Shown here in pieces: positions 18,264 through 27,161 of a stretch of DNA of 64,000 nt. The notes under the pieces are model-generated. The model saw only the letters and a program-made list of their open reading frames with translations, searched no databases and was not told the origin of the DNA. Numbering within the stretch: the first letter of the stretch is position 1; every line of letters begins with the position of its first letter. A program made the translations under genes and the position numbers. Source of the stretch: JAJYUU01 sp963822955 (lineage in GTDB: Bacteria; Actinomycetota; Actinomycetes; Streptosporangiales; Streptosporangiaceae); the NCBI GenBank assembly GCA_963822955.1, contig CAWGJS010000002.1, positions 1,674,001 to 1,738,000 on the forward strand, read 5' to 3'.

Positions 18264-18369
18264 GCTTGCTGTCGCTCCGATCACTGCTAGGTACGCCGCA
18301 GCGCGACCTCGCCGCGGGCATGCCGATCGAGCATATATGCGCAGGAAGCGGCACTCAGCCCGCTTCTTT

Positions 18370-20034
18370 TCAGCCCCTGGTGAGCTTCCGGTAGGTGACG
18401 CGGTGCGGCCGGGCGGCCTCGGCGCCGAGACGCTCGATCTTGTTCTTCTCGTAGGCCTCGAAGTTGCCCTCGAACCAGAACCAGCTGGCCCCGCCTTCCC
18501 AGGCCAGGATGTGCGTGGCGATCCGGTCAAGGAACCACCGGTCGTGGCTGGTAATCACGGCGCAGCCGGGGAACTCCAGCAGCGCGTGCTCCAGTGACGA
18601 CAGCGTTTCCACATCCAGGTCGTTCGTCGGCTCGTCGAGCAGCAGCAGGTTGCCGCCCTGCTTCAGGGTCAGGGCCAGATTCACCCGGTTGCGCTCGCCA
18701 CCGGACAGCACGCCGGCCGGCTTCTGCTGATCGCCGCCCTTGAACCCGAACGCGGCCACATACGCCCGGCTCGGGATCTCGGTTTTGCCCGCAGTGATGT
18801 AGCTCTCGCCGTCGGAGATGACTTCCCAGACATTCTTGTCCGCCGCAATCCGCGCCCGTTCCTGGTCGACGTAGGCGATCTGCACGGTCTCGCCGACCTT
18901 GATCGCACCCTCGTCGGGCTGCTCCTCGCCGACGATCATGTTGAACAGGGTCGTCTTACCGACGCCGTTCGGGCCGATGACACCGACGATGCCGCCCTGC
19001 GGCAGGCTGAAGCTCAGGTCCTCAAACAGCTCGCGGTCGCCGAACCCCTTGGACAGACCGTCGACCTCGACAACCTGAGTACCCAGCCGCGGACCCGGCG
19101 GGATCTGGATCTCCTCGAAGTCCAGCTTCCGGTCGCGGTCAGCCTCCGTCGCCATCTCCTCATACCGCTGCAGCCGGGCCCGGCTCTTGGCCTGGCGGGC
19201 ACGCGGGCTCGAGCGCACCCACTCCAGCTCGTCCTCCAGGCGCTTGCGGCGCTTGGCGTCCTTGGCCCCCTCAACCTTCAGCCGGGCCGCCTTGGTCTCC
19301 AGGTAGGTCGAGTAGTTGCCCTCGTAGGGGTACGCCCGGCCACGGTCGAGCTCGAGGATCCACCCCGCCACGTTGTCCAGGAAGTACCGGTCGTGAGTGA
19401 CCGCCACCACGGTGCCGGGATATTTCTCCAGGTGCTGCTCCAGCCAGGCCACGCTCTCGGCGTCCAGGTGGTTGGTTGGCTCGTCGAGCAACAGCAGGTC
19501 CGGCTGTGAGAGCAGCAGCCGGCACAGCGCGACCCGGCGGCGCTCCCCGCCCGACAGCACGCTCACGTCAGCTTCCGGCGGCGGGCAGCGCAGCGCGTCC
19601 ATAGCCTGCTCCAGCTGGCTGTCCAGATCCCACGCGTCCTTGTGGTCCAGCTGCTCCTGCAGTCGGCCCATCTCCTCAAGCAGCTCATCGGAGTAGTCAG
19701 TGGCCATCTGCTCGGCGATCTGGTTGTACCGATCCAGCAGCGCCTTGGTCTCCGCGACGCCTTCCTCGACGTTGCCCAGCACCGTCTTGGACTCATCCAG
19801 CTCAGGTTCCTGGTCCAAGATCCCCACCGTGAAGCCGGGCATCAGCCTGGCCTCGCCGTTGGATGGCTGTTCTACCCCCGCCATCATCCGCAGCAGCGTG
19901 GACTTGCCCGTTCCGTTGGGGCCAAGTACGCCGATCTTGGCGCCTGGCAGGAACGCAAGCGTGACGTCATCGAGAATGACCTTGTCGCCGTGCGCCTTGC
20001 GGACACGGCTCATCTGATAGATGAACTCCGGCAT
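18370..20034 (-). CDS. ettA: Energy-dependent translational throttle protein EttA (ABC-F)
   Basis: A 554-residue ABC-F protein with two nucleotide-binding domains and no membrane segment. First domain: GPNGTGKSTLLRMM, signature LSGGERRRVALC, Walker B LLLLDEPTNHLD. Second: GPNGVGKTTLFNMI, LSGGERNRVNLA, LLLLDEPTNDLD. The linker (about residues 240-320) is Arg/Lys-rich and contains the arm typical of EttA. EttA binds the ribosomal E site and gates the first peptide bond according to ATP/ADP. The opening MPEFIYQMSRVRK is characteristic. It lies 218 bp downstream of ssb in the same direction and may be partly co-transcribed. Confidence 0.93.
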   Translation of the reverse strand: MPEFIYQMSRVRKAHGDKVILDDVTLAFLPGAKIGVLGPNGTGKSTLLRMMAGVEQPSNGEARLMPGFTVGILDQEPELDESKTVLGNVEEGVAETKALLDRYNQIAEQMATDYSDELLEEMGRLQEQLDHKDAWDLDSQLEQAMDALRCPPPEADVSVLSGGERRRVALCRLLLSQPDLLLLDEPTNHLDAESVAWLEQHLEKYPGTVVAVTHDRYFLDNVAGWILELDRGRAYPYEGNYSTYLETKAARLKVEGAKDAKRRKRLEDELEWVRSSPRARQAKSRARLQRYEEMATEADRDRKLDFEEIQIPPGPRLGTQVVEVDGLSKGFGDRELFEDLSFSLPQGGIVGVIGPNGVGKTTLFNMIVGEEQPDEGAIKVGETVQIAYVDQERARIAADKNVWEVISDGESYITAGKTEIPSRAYVAAFGFKGGDQQKPAGVLSGGERNRVNLALTLKQGGNLLLLDEPTNDLDVETLSSLEHALLEFPGCAVITSHDRWFLDRIATHILAWEGGASWFWFEGNFEAYEKNKIERLGAEAARPHRVTYRKLTRG

Positions 20035-20196
20035 GGCCTCCAGCCTAGGTGCTACCTGACCGGCTACGAACCAGCGGCCTCCGATGCAGCGAACAGGACC
20101 CGTTCGCCAGGCCGGCTGCGGTCTGCCGCAGCTCAGGCGCGCTCCGGACCAGGAGTCCGACCCCGGTCCAGAGCGCGACCCGCCCCCGTGTCAGGG

Positions 20197-20259
20197 GGCC
20201 CTGTGTGAAGTTGGCCCTGTGTCAGGCCGGCCCTGTGTCAGGCGGCCCTGCATCAAGCC
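20197..20259. repeat. Four imperfect tandem copies of a 16-bp unit
   Basis: Units begin at 20197, 20213, 20229 and 20244. Two read GGCCCTGTGTCAGGC(C), one GGCCCTGTGTGAAGTT and one GGCCCTGCATCAAGCC. The array overlaps the last codons and stop of ssb (20253) and extends into the ssb-ettA spacer. It may simply be slippage-generated, or a transcript-end structure. Confidence 0.7.
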
Positions 20260-20900
20260 GGCACTGAGACCGGCTCAGCCGATTCGTCGGCCTGCGCCAG
20301 CATCTGCATGGCTTCTTCCTCGTTGAACGCCTCGCCGACATCGGAATCCGAAACGCCCTCGAGATCCGGCGTTTCAGGATCCGGCACCTCAGAGTCAAGC
20401 TGCCGGGCGCCTGGCTGCCCGGCGCCCGGCTGCCCGCCGTCTGGCTGCCCAGTCCGCTCGCTGGCATCCTGGTCGCCGTACAGCGGCGCCCGTCCTGCCC
20501 CCGCCATCTCGCGCTCGCGCTCGAGCGCGGTCTGCTCCAGCTGCTCGGTGCTCTTCTTGAAGATGGTCACGCCACGGGACAGGTCGTGCCCGATCGAATC
20601 GGCAAAGACGTCGACGGTGACGCGCTTGTCGTCGCCGTACTCGCGGACCCGCAGCGTTCCCTTGAGCACGATCGGGTCGCCCCTGCGCAGGCACGCGGCG
20701 GCGTTCTCTGCCACCTTCCGGTAGCACGTCACGCTGACAAACGATGTCGCCTGGTCCGCCCACTCGCCGGTGCGCTTGTCTATCCGGCGCGGGGTCCAGC
20801 CAACACGCATATAGAGCGTTCGCGTCCCATCCCTGGTCCATCCGCTTCTTGGCGGCGTCGCCACGTAGCCAGTCACGCTGAAAGTTGCCTCATTGGCCAT
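20253..20900 (-). CDS. ssb: Single-stranded DNA-binding protein (SSB paralogue)
   Basis: A 215-residue protein. The OB fold covers about residues 1-110 (MANEATFSVTGYVATPP, LYMRVGWTPRR, FVSVTCYRKVAEN, GDPIVLKGTLRVREY). An acidic, Gly/Gln/Pro-rich tail contains short GAGQPGARQ-type repeats. It does not end in the DDDIPF-type acidic tip that recruits partners in replicative SSB, so it is probably a second, specialised SSB like SsbB of Streptomyces. ATG 20900 is favoured by GAGGAG seven bases upstream over a start six codons earlier. It follows the GTPase pair after 41 bp in the same direction and is probably in their operon. Confidence 0.88.
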   Translation of the reverse strand: MANEATFSVTGYVATPPRSGWTRDGTRTLYMRVGWTPRRIDKRTGEWADQATSFVSVTCYRKVAENAAACLRRGDPIVLKGTLRVREYGDDKRVTVDVFADSIGHDLSRGVTIFKKSTEQLEQTALEREREMAGAGRAPLYGDQDASERTGQPDGGQPGAGQPGARQLDSEVPDPETPDLEGVSDSDVGEAFNEEEAMQMLAQADESAEPVSVPA

Positions 20901-20941
20901 CTCAGGTCTCCTCGACATCGGGCGCGGCGACCGTCGTTCGG

Positions 20942-22855
20942 TCAGCGCCGCAGCTGCCGGTCAGCGCCGCAACTGCCTGCCTGCGGCCCGGTGCCGCCAG
21001 CGCACCTACCTAGGATCTGCCCGTTCAGCCGGCGAGCCGGGCGGCCCGGCCCTGGCTGTGCACAACCACGTCCGTCGTGCCGTGGCCTGTGGAATGCACC
21101 CCGGCCGGTAGCCGACGGGGTGCGACAATGCGCCAGGCCGGCGCAGCGCAGCCGGAAGTCCCCTGCGGCTGTCCGCAGCTCTGCGCGGTACCGCGCCAGC
21201 TCATCGAGCTCTCGTTCGGCCGGAGCCAGCACTAGCTCGGTGGCGACGCCGATCATTCGCTGATCGATGTCATCAAGCAGCGCCTCAGTCTCGTGTTCAG
21301 CTGCCGCGCTGACGGCCCTGGTGCTCACTCGCGCCGTCAGCCATCCGCCTGCCAGGCCCGCCGCAACCATGACCACCGGCCAGGGCAGCAGCCACACATC
21401 GCTGAAGAGCTTGGGCATGCCCGATGCGACGCCGCCAGCGCCAATGACCAGCAGCGCGACGAACCAGGCAATGCCGACCAGCACGCAGCCGAGCAGCAGG
21501 CCCTGAACCACGCCGATCAAACGCCACCAGCGTTCGACGGCTGACTCGGCCGGAAGCGCCGCGCTGATCTCAGCGCCGATGGCAGCGGGCACGTCCTCGG
21601 CCCGGGACCTGACCGCAGCGCGGACCGTGACCGACCACGGCCGCGGCAACGGCGGCACGCCTGTGTCTGCCACCTTGGTGAGCGCGTTGTCGATCTCTGA
21701 CTGCTGAGCGCCCGACGGGCCCGCGGTGAGGCCGCGCAGCTCGTCCCAGAGCTTGCCCAGGCGGATCTTCCGGATCGGATCCGGGCTGGTAAGCCGTTCG
21801 ATTACCCAGCTCACCGGCCAGCCGACATAATCCATCGCCCGGAGCTCGCGGGCGCTACGCAGCCCATCGCCGATGGCGGAGACGCCTGCGGCCGCCGCGA
21901 ACGCTCCCGCCAGGTCGCTCGCCTCGCCATCGGGCAGCCCGCCCGCTTGCGGACCGTCCAGATCCAGCGGCCCTCCGGCGGCAGTGAGCTCGTCCCCGGC
22001 GTAGGGCCGGAACCGAGCGACGATCTTGTCGACGTCAGCCGAGATCCTGGCGGTAGCCGCCCTCCTGGCCGAGACAGCCTCGATCAGCAGCTTGCGCATT
22101 TCCTCGATTCCGGCACCTGTCTTCGCAGACGCCACAAGTATCTGCACGTCCGGCAGGTTCTCCGAGTCGAGTAGCCGCCGCAGGTCCTGCACGCAGTCCT
22201 CAATCTGAGCTGCTGACAGCAAGTCCGCCTGGTTGAGCACGACGGCGATGACCTCGGAGTGGCCGGCGAGCGGCACGAGGAACCGCCGGTGCACTGCGGC
22301 ATCGGCATACTTCTGCGGGTCCAGCACCCACACGATCAGGTCTGACCGGCCGACCAGCTGATCGACGAGGTCAGTGGCGTGGCCCAGCACCGAGTCATGG
22401 TCGGGCAGGTCAAGCAGCACCAGCCCGTTCATCGACTGCTCCCCGCTGCCCAGCGCGCTGGCTCGCGCGTAGCGGAACCGGCGCGGCACGTTGAGCCACT
22501 CCAGCAGCGGGCCGGAGCCTGCCACTCCCCAGACGCACGCGTGCGCTTCCCTGGTTACCGGCCTGGTCACTCCGACCGTTGAGAAGTCCGCCCCGGCCAG
22601 CCGGTTGAAGAGCGACGACTTTCCGCTCCCCGTGCCGCCAGCCAAGGACACTACGGTGTGGCGCGAGGACAGCATCAGCCGCTGGTCGGCCTTGGCCAGC
22701 ACATCACTGGCCGAGGAAAGCAGCTCCTCGCTGAAGCCGTCCGGTCCGCTTCGCGTGGCGCCGATCTCCACCATCCGGGCCAGCGCGGCCAACCGGACGG
22801 ACAGCCCGGCCCGATCGCTGTCCGGGCTGCGCGCCGGCCAGATGGTGGCGGTCAT
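20942..22855 (-). CDS. Dynamin-like GTPase with C-terminal membrane helices (second of a pair)
   Basis: A 637-residue protein. GTPase domain at about 40-260: P-loop GGTGSGKSSLFNRL, LLDLPDHDSV as G3, LNQADLL as G4. Two membrane helices at about 455-480 and 490-515 (LLGCVLVGIAWFVALLVIGA and the VWLLPWPVVMVAAGLAGGWL region) precede a short helix. The final 70 residues are Arg/Gly/Cys-rich and look unlike a conserved domain, so the true end may be earlier or the tail may follow a small frameshift. Its ATG overlaps the stop of the upstream GTPase by 4 bp, indicating tight coupling. Membrane-remodelling dynamin-like pairs of this type stabilise division septa in Streptomyces (DynA/DynB); equivalence here is inferred. 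Confidence 0.75.
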   Translation of the reverse strand: MTATIWPARSPDSDRAGLSVRLAALARMVEIGATRSGPDGFSEELLSSASDVLAKADQRLMLSSRHTVVSLAGGTGSGKSSLFNRLAGADFSTVGVTRPVTREAHACVWGVAGSGPLLEWLNVPRRFRYARASALGSGEQSMNGLVLLDLPDHDSVLGHATDLVDQLVGRSDLIVWVLDPQKYADAAVHRRFLVPLAGHSEVIAVVLNQADLLSAAQIEDCVQDLRRLLDSENLPDVQILVASAKTGAGIEEMRKLLIEAVSARRAATARISADVDKIVARFRPYAGDELTAAGGPLDLDGPQAGGLPDGEASDLAGAFAAAAGVSAIGDGLRSARELRAMDYVGWPVSWVIERLTSPDPIRKIRLGKLWDELRGLTAGPSGAQQSEIDNALTKVADTGVPPLPRPWSVTVRAAVRSRAEDVPAAIGAEISAALPAESAVERWWRLIGVVQGLLLGCVLVGIAWFVALLVIGAGGVASGMPKLFSDVWLLPWPVVMVAAGLAGGWLTARVSTRAVSAAAEHETEALLDDIDQRMIGVATELVLAPAERELDELARYRAELRTAAGDFRLRCAGLAHCRTPSATGRGAFHRPRHDGRGCAQPGPGRPARRLNGQILGRCAGGTGPQAGSCGADRQLRR

Positions 22856-25104
22856 CGCGCGGCCTCGAGCTCATAGCCTGCTTGCAGCAGCTCGGTGGCT
22901 GCGCCCTCCCTGGGCACGCCCGCTGCGTCAATGACGGCAGAGAACCGCCGCGCTTCGAGTTCCAGCAGCTGGGCCACCCGCTCGCGCAGGTCGACGCGGA
23001 TGCGCACGCCCATGTCGCGGAGCAGCCCCGCCCCGAAGAGTGACTCGAGAAGGCGCTGCGGCACGGCGCCGTCTGCCGTTCCATCGGCCCTGGCGTAACC
23101 GAGCACGCCAATCGTCAGCACCAGTGCGAGCGATTCCTCGTCGAAGGACACGACCCGGGCGATCGAGCGCTTGGTGACGTTCTCTTCCCGGACCAGGTGC
23201 ACCACGTGCTCCTGCCAGCTGGCGACTGCCCTGCCTGCCGCTGGGGTCAGCCCGGCGGTCGCCCTGGCCAGTGCCGCCGGGTGCAGCCCTGCGGTCCCTG
23301 CCTCACCGCCGGTATCAAGTCCGAGGTCAGCCAGCGCGGTCGCGACGAAATCTGCCTCAACGGACGTGATCCCGTCAGCGCCGCGCCTACCCGCCAGCCC
23401 TGTCCCGGCAAGCAGGGCTGCTCCCGCCTGGCGCTGCTGCCAGTCCGCCACCACAAGCTCGGCAGCTCGATCGGCGGTCGCCGTCACCAGCGACACCAGG
23501 TTGTCCTGCAGCGCGGTCTTAAGCGCGGCCGCCTTGGCCGGCATGCGCACCTTCTTCTGCCTGGCTCCCCGGCCGCGCCGGACCTGAAGCGTGCGAAGCA
23601 GGTCGCCGGTGCTGGCGAGGTCCTGCCACCGGGCCTGTACTTCACCGCGCAGCAGTGACCCGTCCGCGGTGGCCGCGTCGAACTCACCCAGGCTCGCCGC
23701 GAAGACGGAGTCAACCGCGTCCCGCAGCCGCCGCGAGGTCGCGCTCTGCTCCATCACCTCGTCGGCGAAGGCGGGCACCCGGCTGCGGAAGGTGTCGAGC
23801 ACGCCCGACATTGTCTGGGTCAGCACCGCGACCCGGCGGTCCTCGCGCCTGGCAGTATCAGCCAGCCACTCCCGGACCGGTGCCGCGACGTCGGCAGGCA
23901 GCTGAGCGTCGGTGATGGTGGTCTCGGGCACGACGAAACGGCGGACCTCGCGCAGGCCGTTCGCCTCGAGCATCGCGTCAAAGTGTGTTGTGAGCTCGGC
24001 CGCGGCAGGCGGCGGCACCCGCGACAGCGCGACGGCAAGCGCAGCTCCCCGATCGCGAGCGTCCTGGAGCATCTCCCAGACAGCGGCGTCGGCGTACCGG
24101 CGTGCCGTGGTCACGAATAGCCAGAGGTCGGAGGCGTCCAGGAACTGATGCGCGAAGTCACGATGCGCCTGCACCACGGAGTCGATGTCAGGCGTGTCGA
24201 GCACGGCAACGCCTCGCGGCATGCCCTCGCTTGCGGCGAGCACCAGAAGCCCGTCCCGGCCGGGCATGGCGAGGCCCTGCTGGCGCACCCGCGGCAGCGT
24301 CGGCAGGAAGACGTTCTCAGCGAACCAGCGCGTGTCGTCCGGGTGGCAGGCGAGCACCGGGCTGTTGGTCGTGGGGCGGCGGATGCCGGTCGCACTGACC
24401 TGCTTGCCGACCAGGCTGTTCATGAGAGTCGACTTGCCGGCGCCGGTTGACCCGACGAGCGCGACCAGTATCGGCGCCCCCGACTGCCGCAGCCTGGGCA
24501 GCAGGTAGTCGTCGATCTGGCTGAGCAGCTTGACCCGCTCGGCTCTCGCGTCGGCGACGGTTGCCGTCTCGAACTCAAGCGGCACCGTGACGATGGGATG
24601 CCGCAGGCCGAGCAGGGCTGCCTCAAGCCGCCGGGCGTCCACCCGGGCGAATGGATTCTCATCGTCCGCTTGCGCCGCCAGGCCAGCACTCGCGCGCCCC
24701 GCATCCGGGGAACGGGTCCAGAGCGATCCAGGCACGGGAACGGCTGAACCGGCTGGCAGCTGCTGCTCATCCGCGACTGTCGCCTGGGCATACTCCCCCG
24801 TGGCCGCCCGGACTCCTGCGGTCCCAGTGCCGGGCACGTCATCCCCGCCGGTCGGGCCCGGTAGGGGCCATCCCGATGGGCTGCCTGGTCGCTGCTCGGC
24901 GGGCGACCCGGCTCGCGCGTCTTCAGGCCAGCCGGTCCCGCCTGGCTCGGCTGAGGCAGCTGGCGCGCCTGGAGCGCTCGCGGGCACCGGGGCGGGCATC
25001 GGCGGGGTACCGCCAGGCAGGAACGCGCCGACGGCGGCCGAGTCCGGCCAGCCGCCTGCGTTGCGCGGCACCGGCGCCGCGCCCGCGTCCTGTCCCTCGG
25101 TCAT
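22852..25104 (-). CDS. Dynamin-like GTPase (first of a pair)
   Basis: A 750-residue protein. The first 130 residues are Pro/Ala/Gly-rich and disordered. The GTPase core at about 160-400 has VALVGSTGAGKSTLMNSL (P-loop), the G2-region TGIRRPTTNSPV, VAVLDTPDIDSV (G3) and an ALSRVPP element at the G4 position. The C-terminal 350 residues are helical, Ala-rich and without clear membrane spans, as expected for a dynamin stalk. It is the first gene of a compact leftward group: this GTPase, its 4-bp-overlapping membrane partner, then ssb. A soluble plus a membrane-bound dynamin-like protein acting as a complex is the plausible reading. Confidence 0.75.
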   Translation of the reverse strand: MTEGQDAGAAPVPRNAGGWPDSAAVGAFLPGGTPPMPAPVPASAPGAPAASAEPGGTGWPEDARAGSPAEQRPGSPSGWPLPGPTGGDDVPGTGTAGVRAATGEYAQATVADEQQLPAGSAVPVPGSLWTRSPDAGRASAGLAAQADDENPFARVDARRLEAALLGLRHPIVTVPLEFETATVADARAERVKLLSQIDDYLLPRLRQSGAPILVALVGSTGAGKSTLMNSLVGKQVSATGIRRPTTNSPVLACHPDDTRWFAENVFLPTLPRVRQQGLAMPGRDGLLVLAASEGMPRGVAVLDTPDIDSVVQAHRDFAHQFLDASDLWLFVTTARRYADAAVWEMLQDARDRGAALAVALSRVPPPAAAELTTHFDAMLEANGLREVRRFVVPETTITDAQLPADVAAPVREWLADTARREDRRVAVLTQTMSGVLDTFRSRVPAFADEVMEQSATSRRLRDAVDSVFAASLGEFDAATADGSLLRGEVQARWQDLASTGDLLRTLQVRRGRGARQKKVRMPAKAAALKTALQDNLVSLVTATADRAAELVVADWQQRQAGAALLAGTGLAGRRGADGITSVEADFVATALADLGLDTGGEAGTAGLHPAALARATAGLTPAAGRAVASWQEHVVHLVREENVTKRSIARVVSFDEESLALVLTIGVLGYARADGTADGAVPQRLLESLFGAGLLRDMGVRIRVDLRERVAQLLELEARRFSAVIDAAGVPREGAATELLQAGYELEAAR

Positions 25105-25138
25105 GCCCGCGGGTCTCCTGCCCCAGCCATCTTGTTCA

Positions 25139-25309
25139 CTATCGGTCTGCCCCCCGCTTAGTTACTGCCTGGCGCATGGTTTCGGACCGCCGCAGCTCCG
25201 TTCCCCGCGGCGGCACCACCCGGCGCGGCCGCCGCGGCGTCCCTGACGATGGCCTGCGCAAGGCAGCGCTCACCTCGCTATCACGACTGTCAGACGTAAG
25301 GTCCGCCAT
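25139..25309 (-). CDS. Possible small basic protein, unknown
   Basis: An open frame of 56 codons from ATG 25309 with G/C-biased third positions. Its product is Arg/Pro-rich (about one fifth Arg). It lies 34 bp upstream of the dynamin-like GTPase gene in the same direction. There is no strong ribosome binding site and no recognised family. It could equally be an untranslated leader, so this is a tentative call. Confidence 0.25.
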   Translation of the reverse strand: MADLTSDSRDSEVSAALRRPSSGTPRRPRRVVPPRGTELRRSETMRQAVTKRGADR

Positions 25310-25695
25310 TGTCCAGCCCCGGGGCGACAGTATCCGGCCTTGACCTAATTGTGCTCCGCTAGGGCAGATTACCGTCAGTAATGCGCCAACACGACCGGCC
25401 GCGGGACCGGCCCCGCTGCAGCCCGTCAGCAGGTCCGGCCGCAGCACCCGCTCTCACGGCGACTTGAGACCGCAATCGCTGACCTCAGCGAGCGTAATCG
25501 AAATTAATAGCGAGACTACATGATGCAGCGTCATCGGGTCTCAGGGCTCGCTGCGGCATCGTGCCAGTCCAGCTACTTTTCCGTAACGCCCGCCGCGGCG
25601 GCGATCACGCCATCAAGGATCACCGGGACCCGCACGTCGGGCCGCCTATTCCGTCCGTCGCCGGCCGGGTGTCACCCCCGGCCTGGGCGCAGGCC
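25310..25695. other. Intergenic region, no gene recognised
   Basis: About 385 bp with lower GC than its surroundings around 25330-25380 and 25490-25540. It must contain the promoter of the leftward GTPase operon. A GATACT-like -10 element is visible on the minus strand near 25328-25333, but no matching -35 is clear. Nothing else is recognisable. Confidence 0.4.
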
Positions 25696-26367
25696 CTACC
25701 AGCCTGAGCCGTCATCATCCACCTGGGCCAGGGAAGGTCCGCCCGGCGGCCAGCCGGCAGCCGAATCTGGAACGGCGATCGCGTGCTGCAGCAGCGCGTT
25801 GAATGCCGCGACCGCCACAGCCGGGCCGCCCTTCTCCGACACGTTACTCACTGACGGCAGTCCGCTGGCCCGCAGCGCATCCTTCACTTCAGCGGCGCCG
25901 ACGAAGCCCACCGGCAACCCGACGACGAACGCGGGCTCCACCCGGCGGCTGAGAATCTCTGCCAGCGCAGCTGATCCGCCGCCCGCCACCCAGACTGCGC
26001 CCGGCCCTACCTCACCGAACGCCAGCCTGACCGCCGCTGCGGCCCTGGTGATCGACGCTGTCCTCGCCAGGCGCTGGGTTAGCGGCTCACTGATCTTGCA
26101 CAGCACAGGGCTGCCAGTAATTCCGGCTGCCACCATCGGCGTGTCAGCGACGACAGGAGCGCCGGCCGCTAGCGCCGCGACAGCCTCGGCCAGCGATTCC
26201 TCGTCACAGACCAGGTCAGTGAAGTAGTCAAAGTCGGCGCTCGCCTGAATGACGCGCTCCGTCACATCGCGGCTGAACCTCGGCAGCCGGGACAAGTCGA
26301 GCCTGGACCGCAGTATCCGGTACGACTCATCGGTGACCGAGGTAGCCGCCCCATCCGGCAACGTCAT
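25696..26367 (-). CDS. Precorrin-8X methylmutase (CobH/CbiC) homologue with catalytic His replaced
   Basis: A 223-residue protein matching the precorrin isomerase family: SYRILRSRLDLSRLP, AGAPVVADTPMVAAGI and the strongly conserved VVGLPVGFVGAAEVKDAL near residue 165. In CobH, a His in the VRM(V/I)HA motif moves the methyl group from C-11 to C-12. At that position this protein reads ERVIQASADFDY, a Gln. No other cobalamin gene is in the window, and no cobalamin riboswitch is seen. It is either a divergent member with another role or an inactive relic whose frame is still intact. It is the upstream neighbour of nothing obvious; GtrA lies 74 bp further upstream in the same direction. Confidence 0.8.
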   Translation of the reverse strand: MTLPDGAATSVTDESYRILRSRLDLSRLPRFSRDVTERVIQASADFDYFTDLVCDEESLAEAVAALAAGAPVVADTPMVAAGITGSPVLCKISEPLTQRLARTASITRAAAAVRLAFGEVGPGAVWVAGGGSAALAEILSRRVEPAFVVGLPVGFVGAAEVKDALRASGLPSVSNVSEKGGPAVAVAAFNALLQHAIAVPDSAAGWPPGGPSLAQVDDDGSGW

Positions 26368-26441
26368 GCAGCCGGCACCTCCTTGCGCACCGAGCCGAAC
26401 TGCCCGGGCAGACCCCCCGCTTAGCAGGCATCGCCAGCGCG

Positions 26442-27047
26442 TCAGCGCGGCGGCTGAGCCGAATCGCCTGGCACCAGCGCCAGCGGCCCGGTGTCGCTCC
26501 CGATCGCTTCGACGGTTGCCAGGTCGGCCCCGACGGTAGCCGCGGCCTCCTCCTCGTGCCTCTTACGCGCGAACAGCACGTAGTGGAAGATCAGGAACCG
26601 GCCTACGAAGGTCACGCAGTTCATCAGGAAGTAGGCGCCCTGGACGACCAGGTGCTTCTTGAGGTGGGTGTAGCCCATGGAGTGCGCCCAGACGCTGGCG
26701 TAATGCGAGGTCAGGCCGAGGATGATCCACACCGCGATGGAAACCACCCAGAACGGCAGGGTCTCCCGGAGCCAGTCCGGCTTGCCCTTGCGCTCCCACG
26801 CCCAGCGGCTGAGTAGATAGCTCACCAGGGCCGCCACCATGGACGCGATGACTCCCGAGGCGCCGGCGCTCAGGTTGACCGGGCCGGTCAGCACCCCGAG
26901 CATCACCTGGCTGGTGATCACGGCAGCCACTGCCACCAGGATGAACCGGGTGAACCGGTTGCCAGCCTCGGTGCGGAGCTTGCGCTCGAGAGGCCCGGGA
27001 AGGAGGCGCCAGGAGGCGCGGGCGATCTTGTCCGTTACGGAAGACAT
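26442..27047 (-). CDS. GtrA family membrane protein
   Basis: A 201-residue protein with four membrane helices at about 34-54, 64-84, 100-120 and 140-165, the GtrA layout. RFTRFILVAVAAVITSQVML is the typical first helix, and FVGRFLIFHYVLF is the typical last helix, followed by a charged tail. GtrA-like proteins are thought to move lipid-linked sugars across the membrane or to assist surface glycosylation. The 30-residue acidic C-terminal tail is poorly conserved. No glycosyltransferase is adjacent, so its substrate is unknown. Confidence 0.8.
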   Translation of the reverse strand: MSSVTDKIARASWRLLPGPLERKLRTEAGNRFTRFILVAVAAVITSQVMLGVLTGPVNLSAGASGVIASMVAALVSYLLSRWAWERKGKPDWLRETLPFWVVSIAVWIILGLTSHYASVWAHSMGYTHLKKHLVVQGAYFLMNCVTFVGRFLIFHYVLFARKRHEEEAAATVGADLATVEAIGSDTGPLALVPGDSAQPPR

Positions 27048-27161
27048 CGATTCCCTAGCTTGGCGAACAGCGTCGGCGGGGTTCAGACAGCCACTAGAGT
27101 ACGGGAACCCGCGGGCGGCTTCGCCCGAAACCCTCCGCTACACGCAACCGGGCGTCGCCGA

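Noticed and set aside
16467..18290. A 607-codon open frame on the plus strand
   Set aside because: It lies wholly opposite the dimethylglycine-dehydrogenase-like gene, whose motifs are clear. It has no domain of its own.
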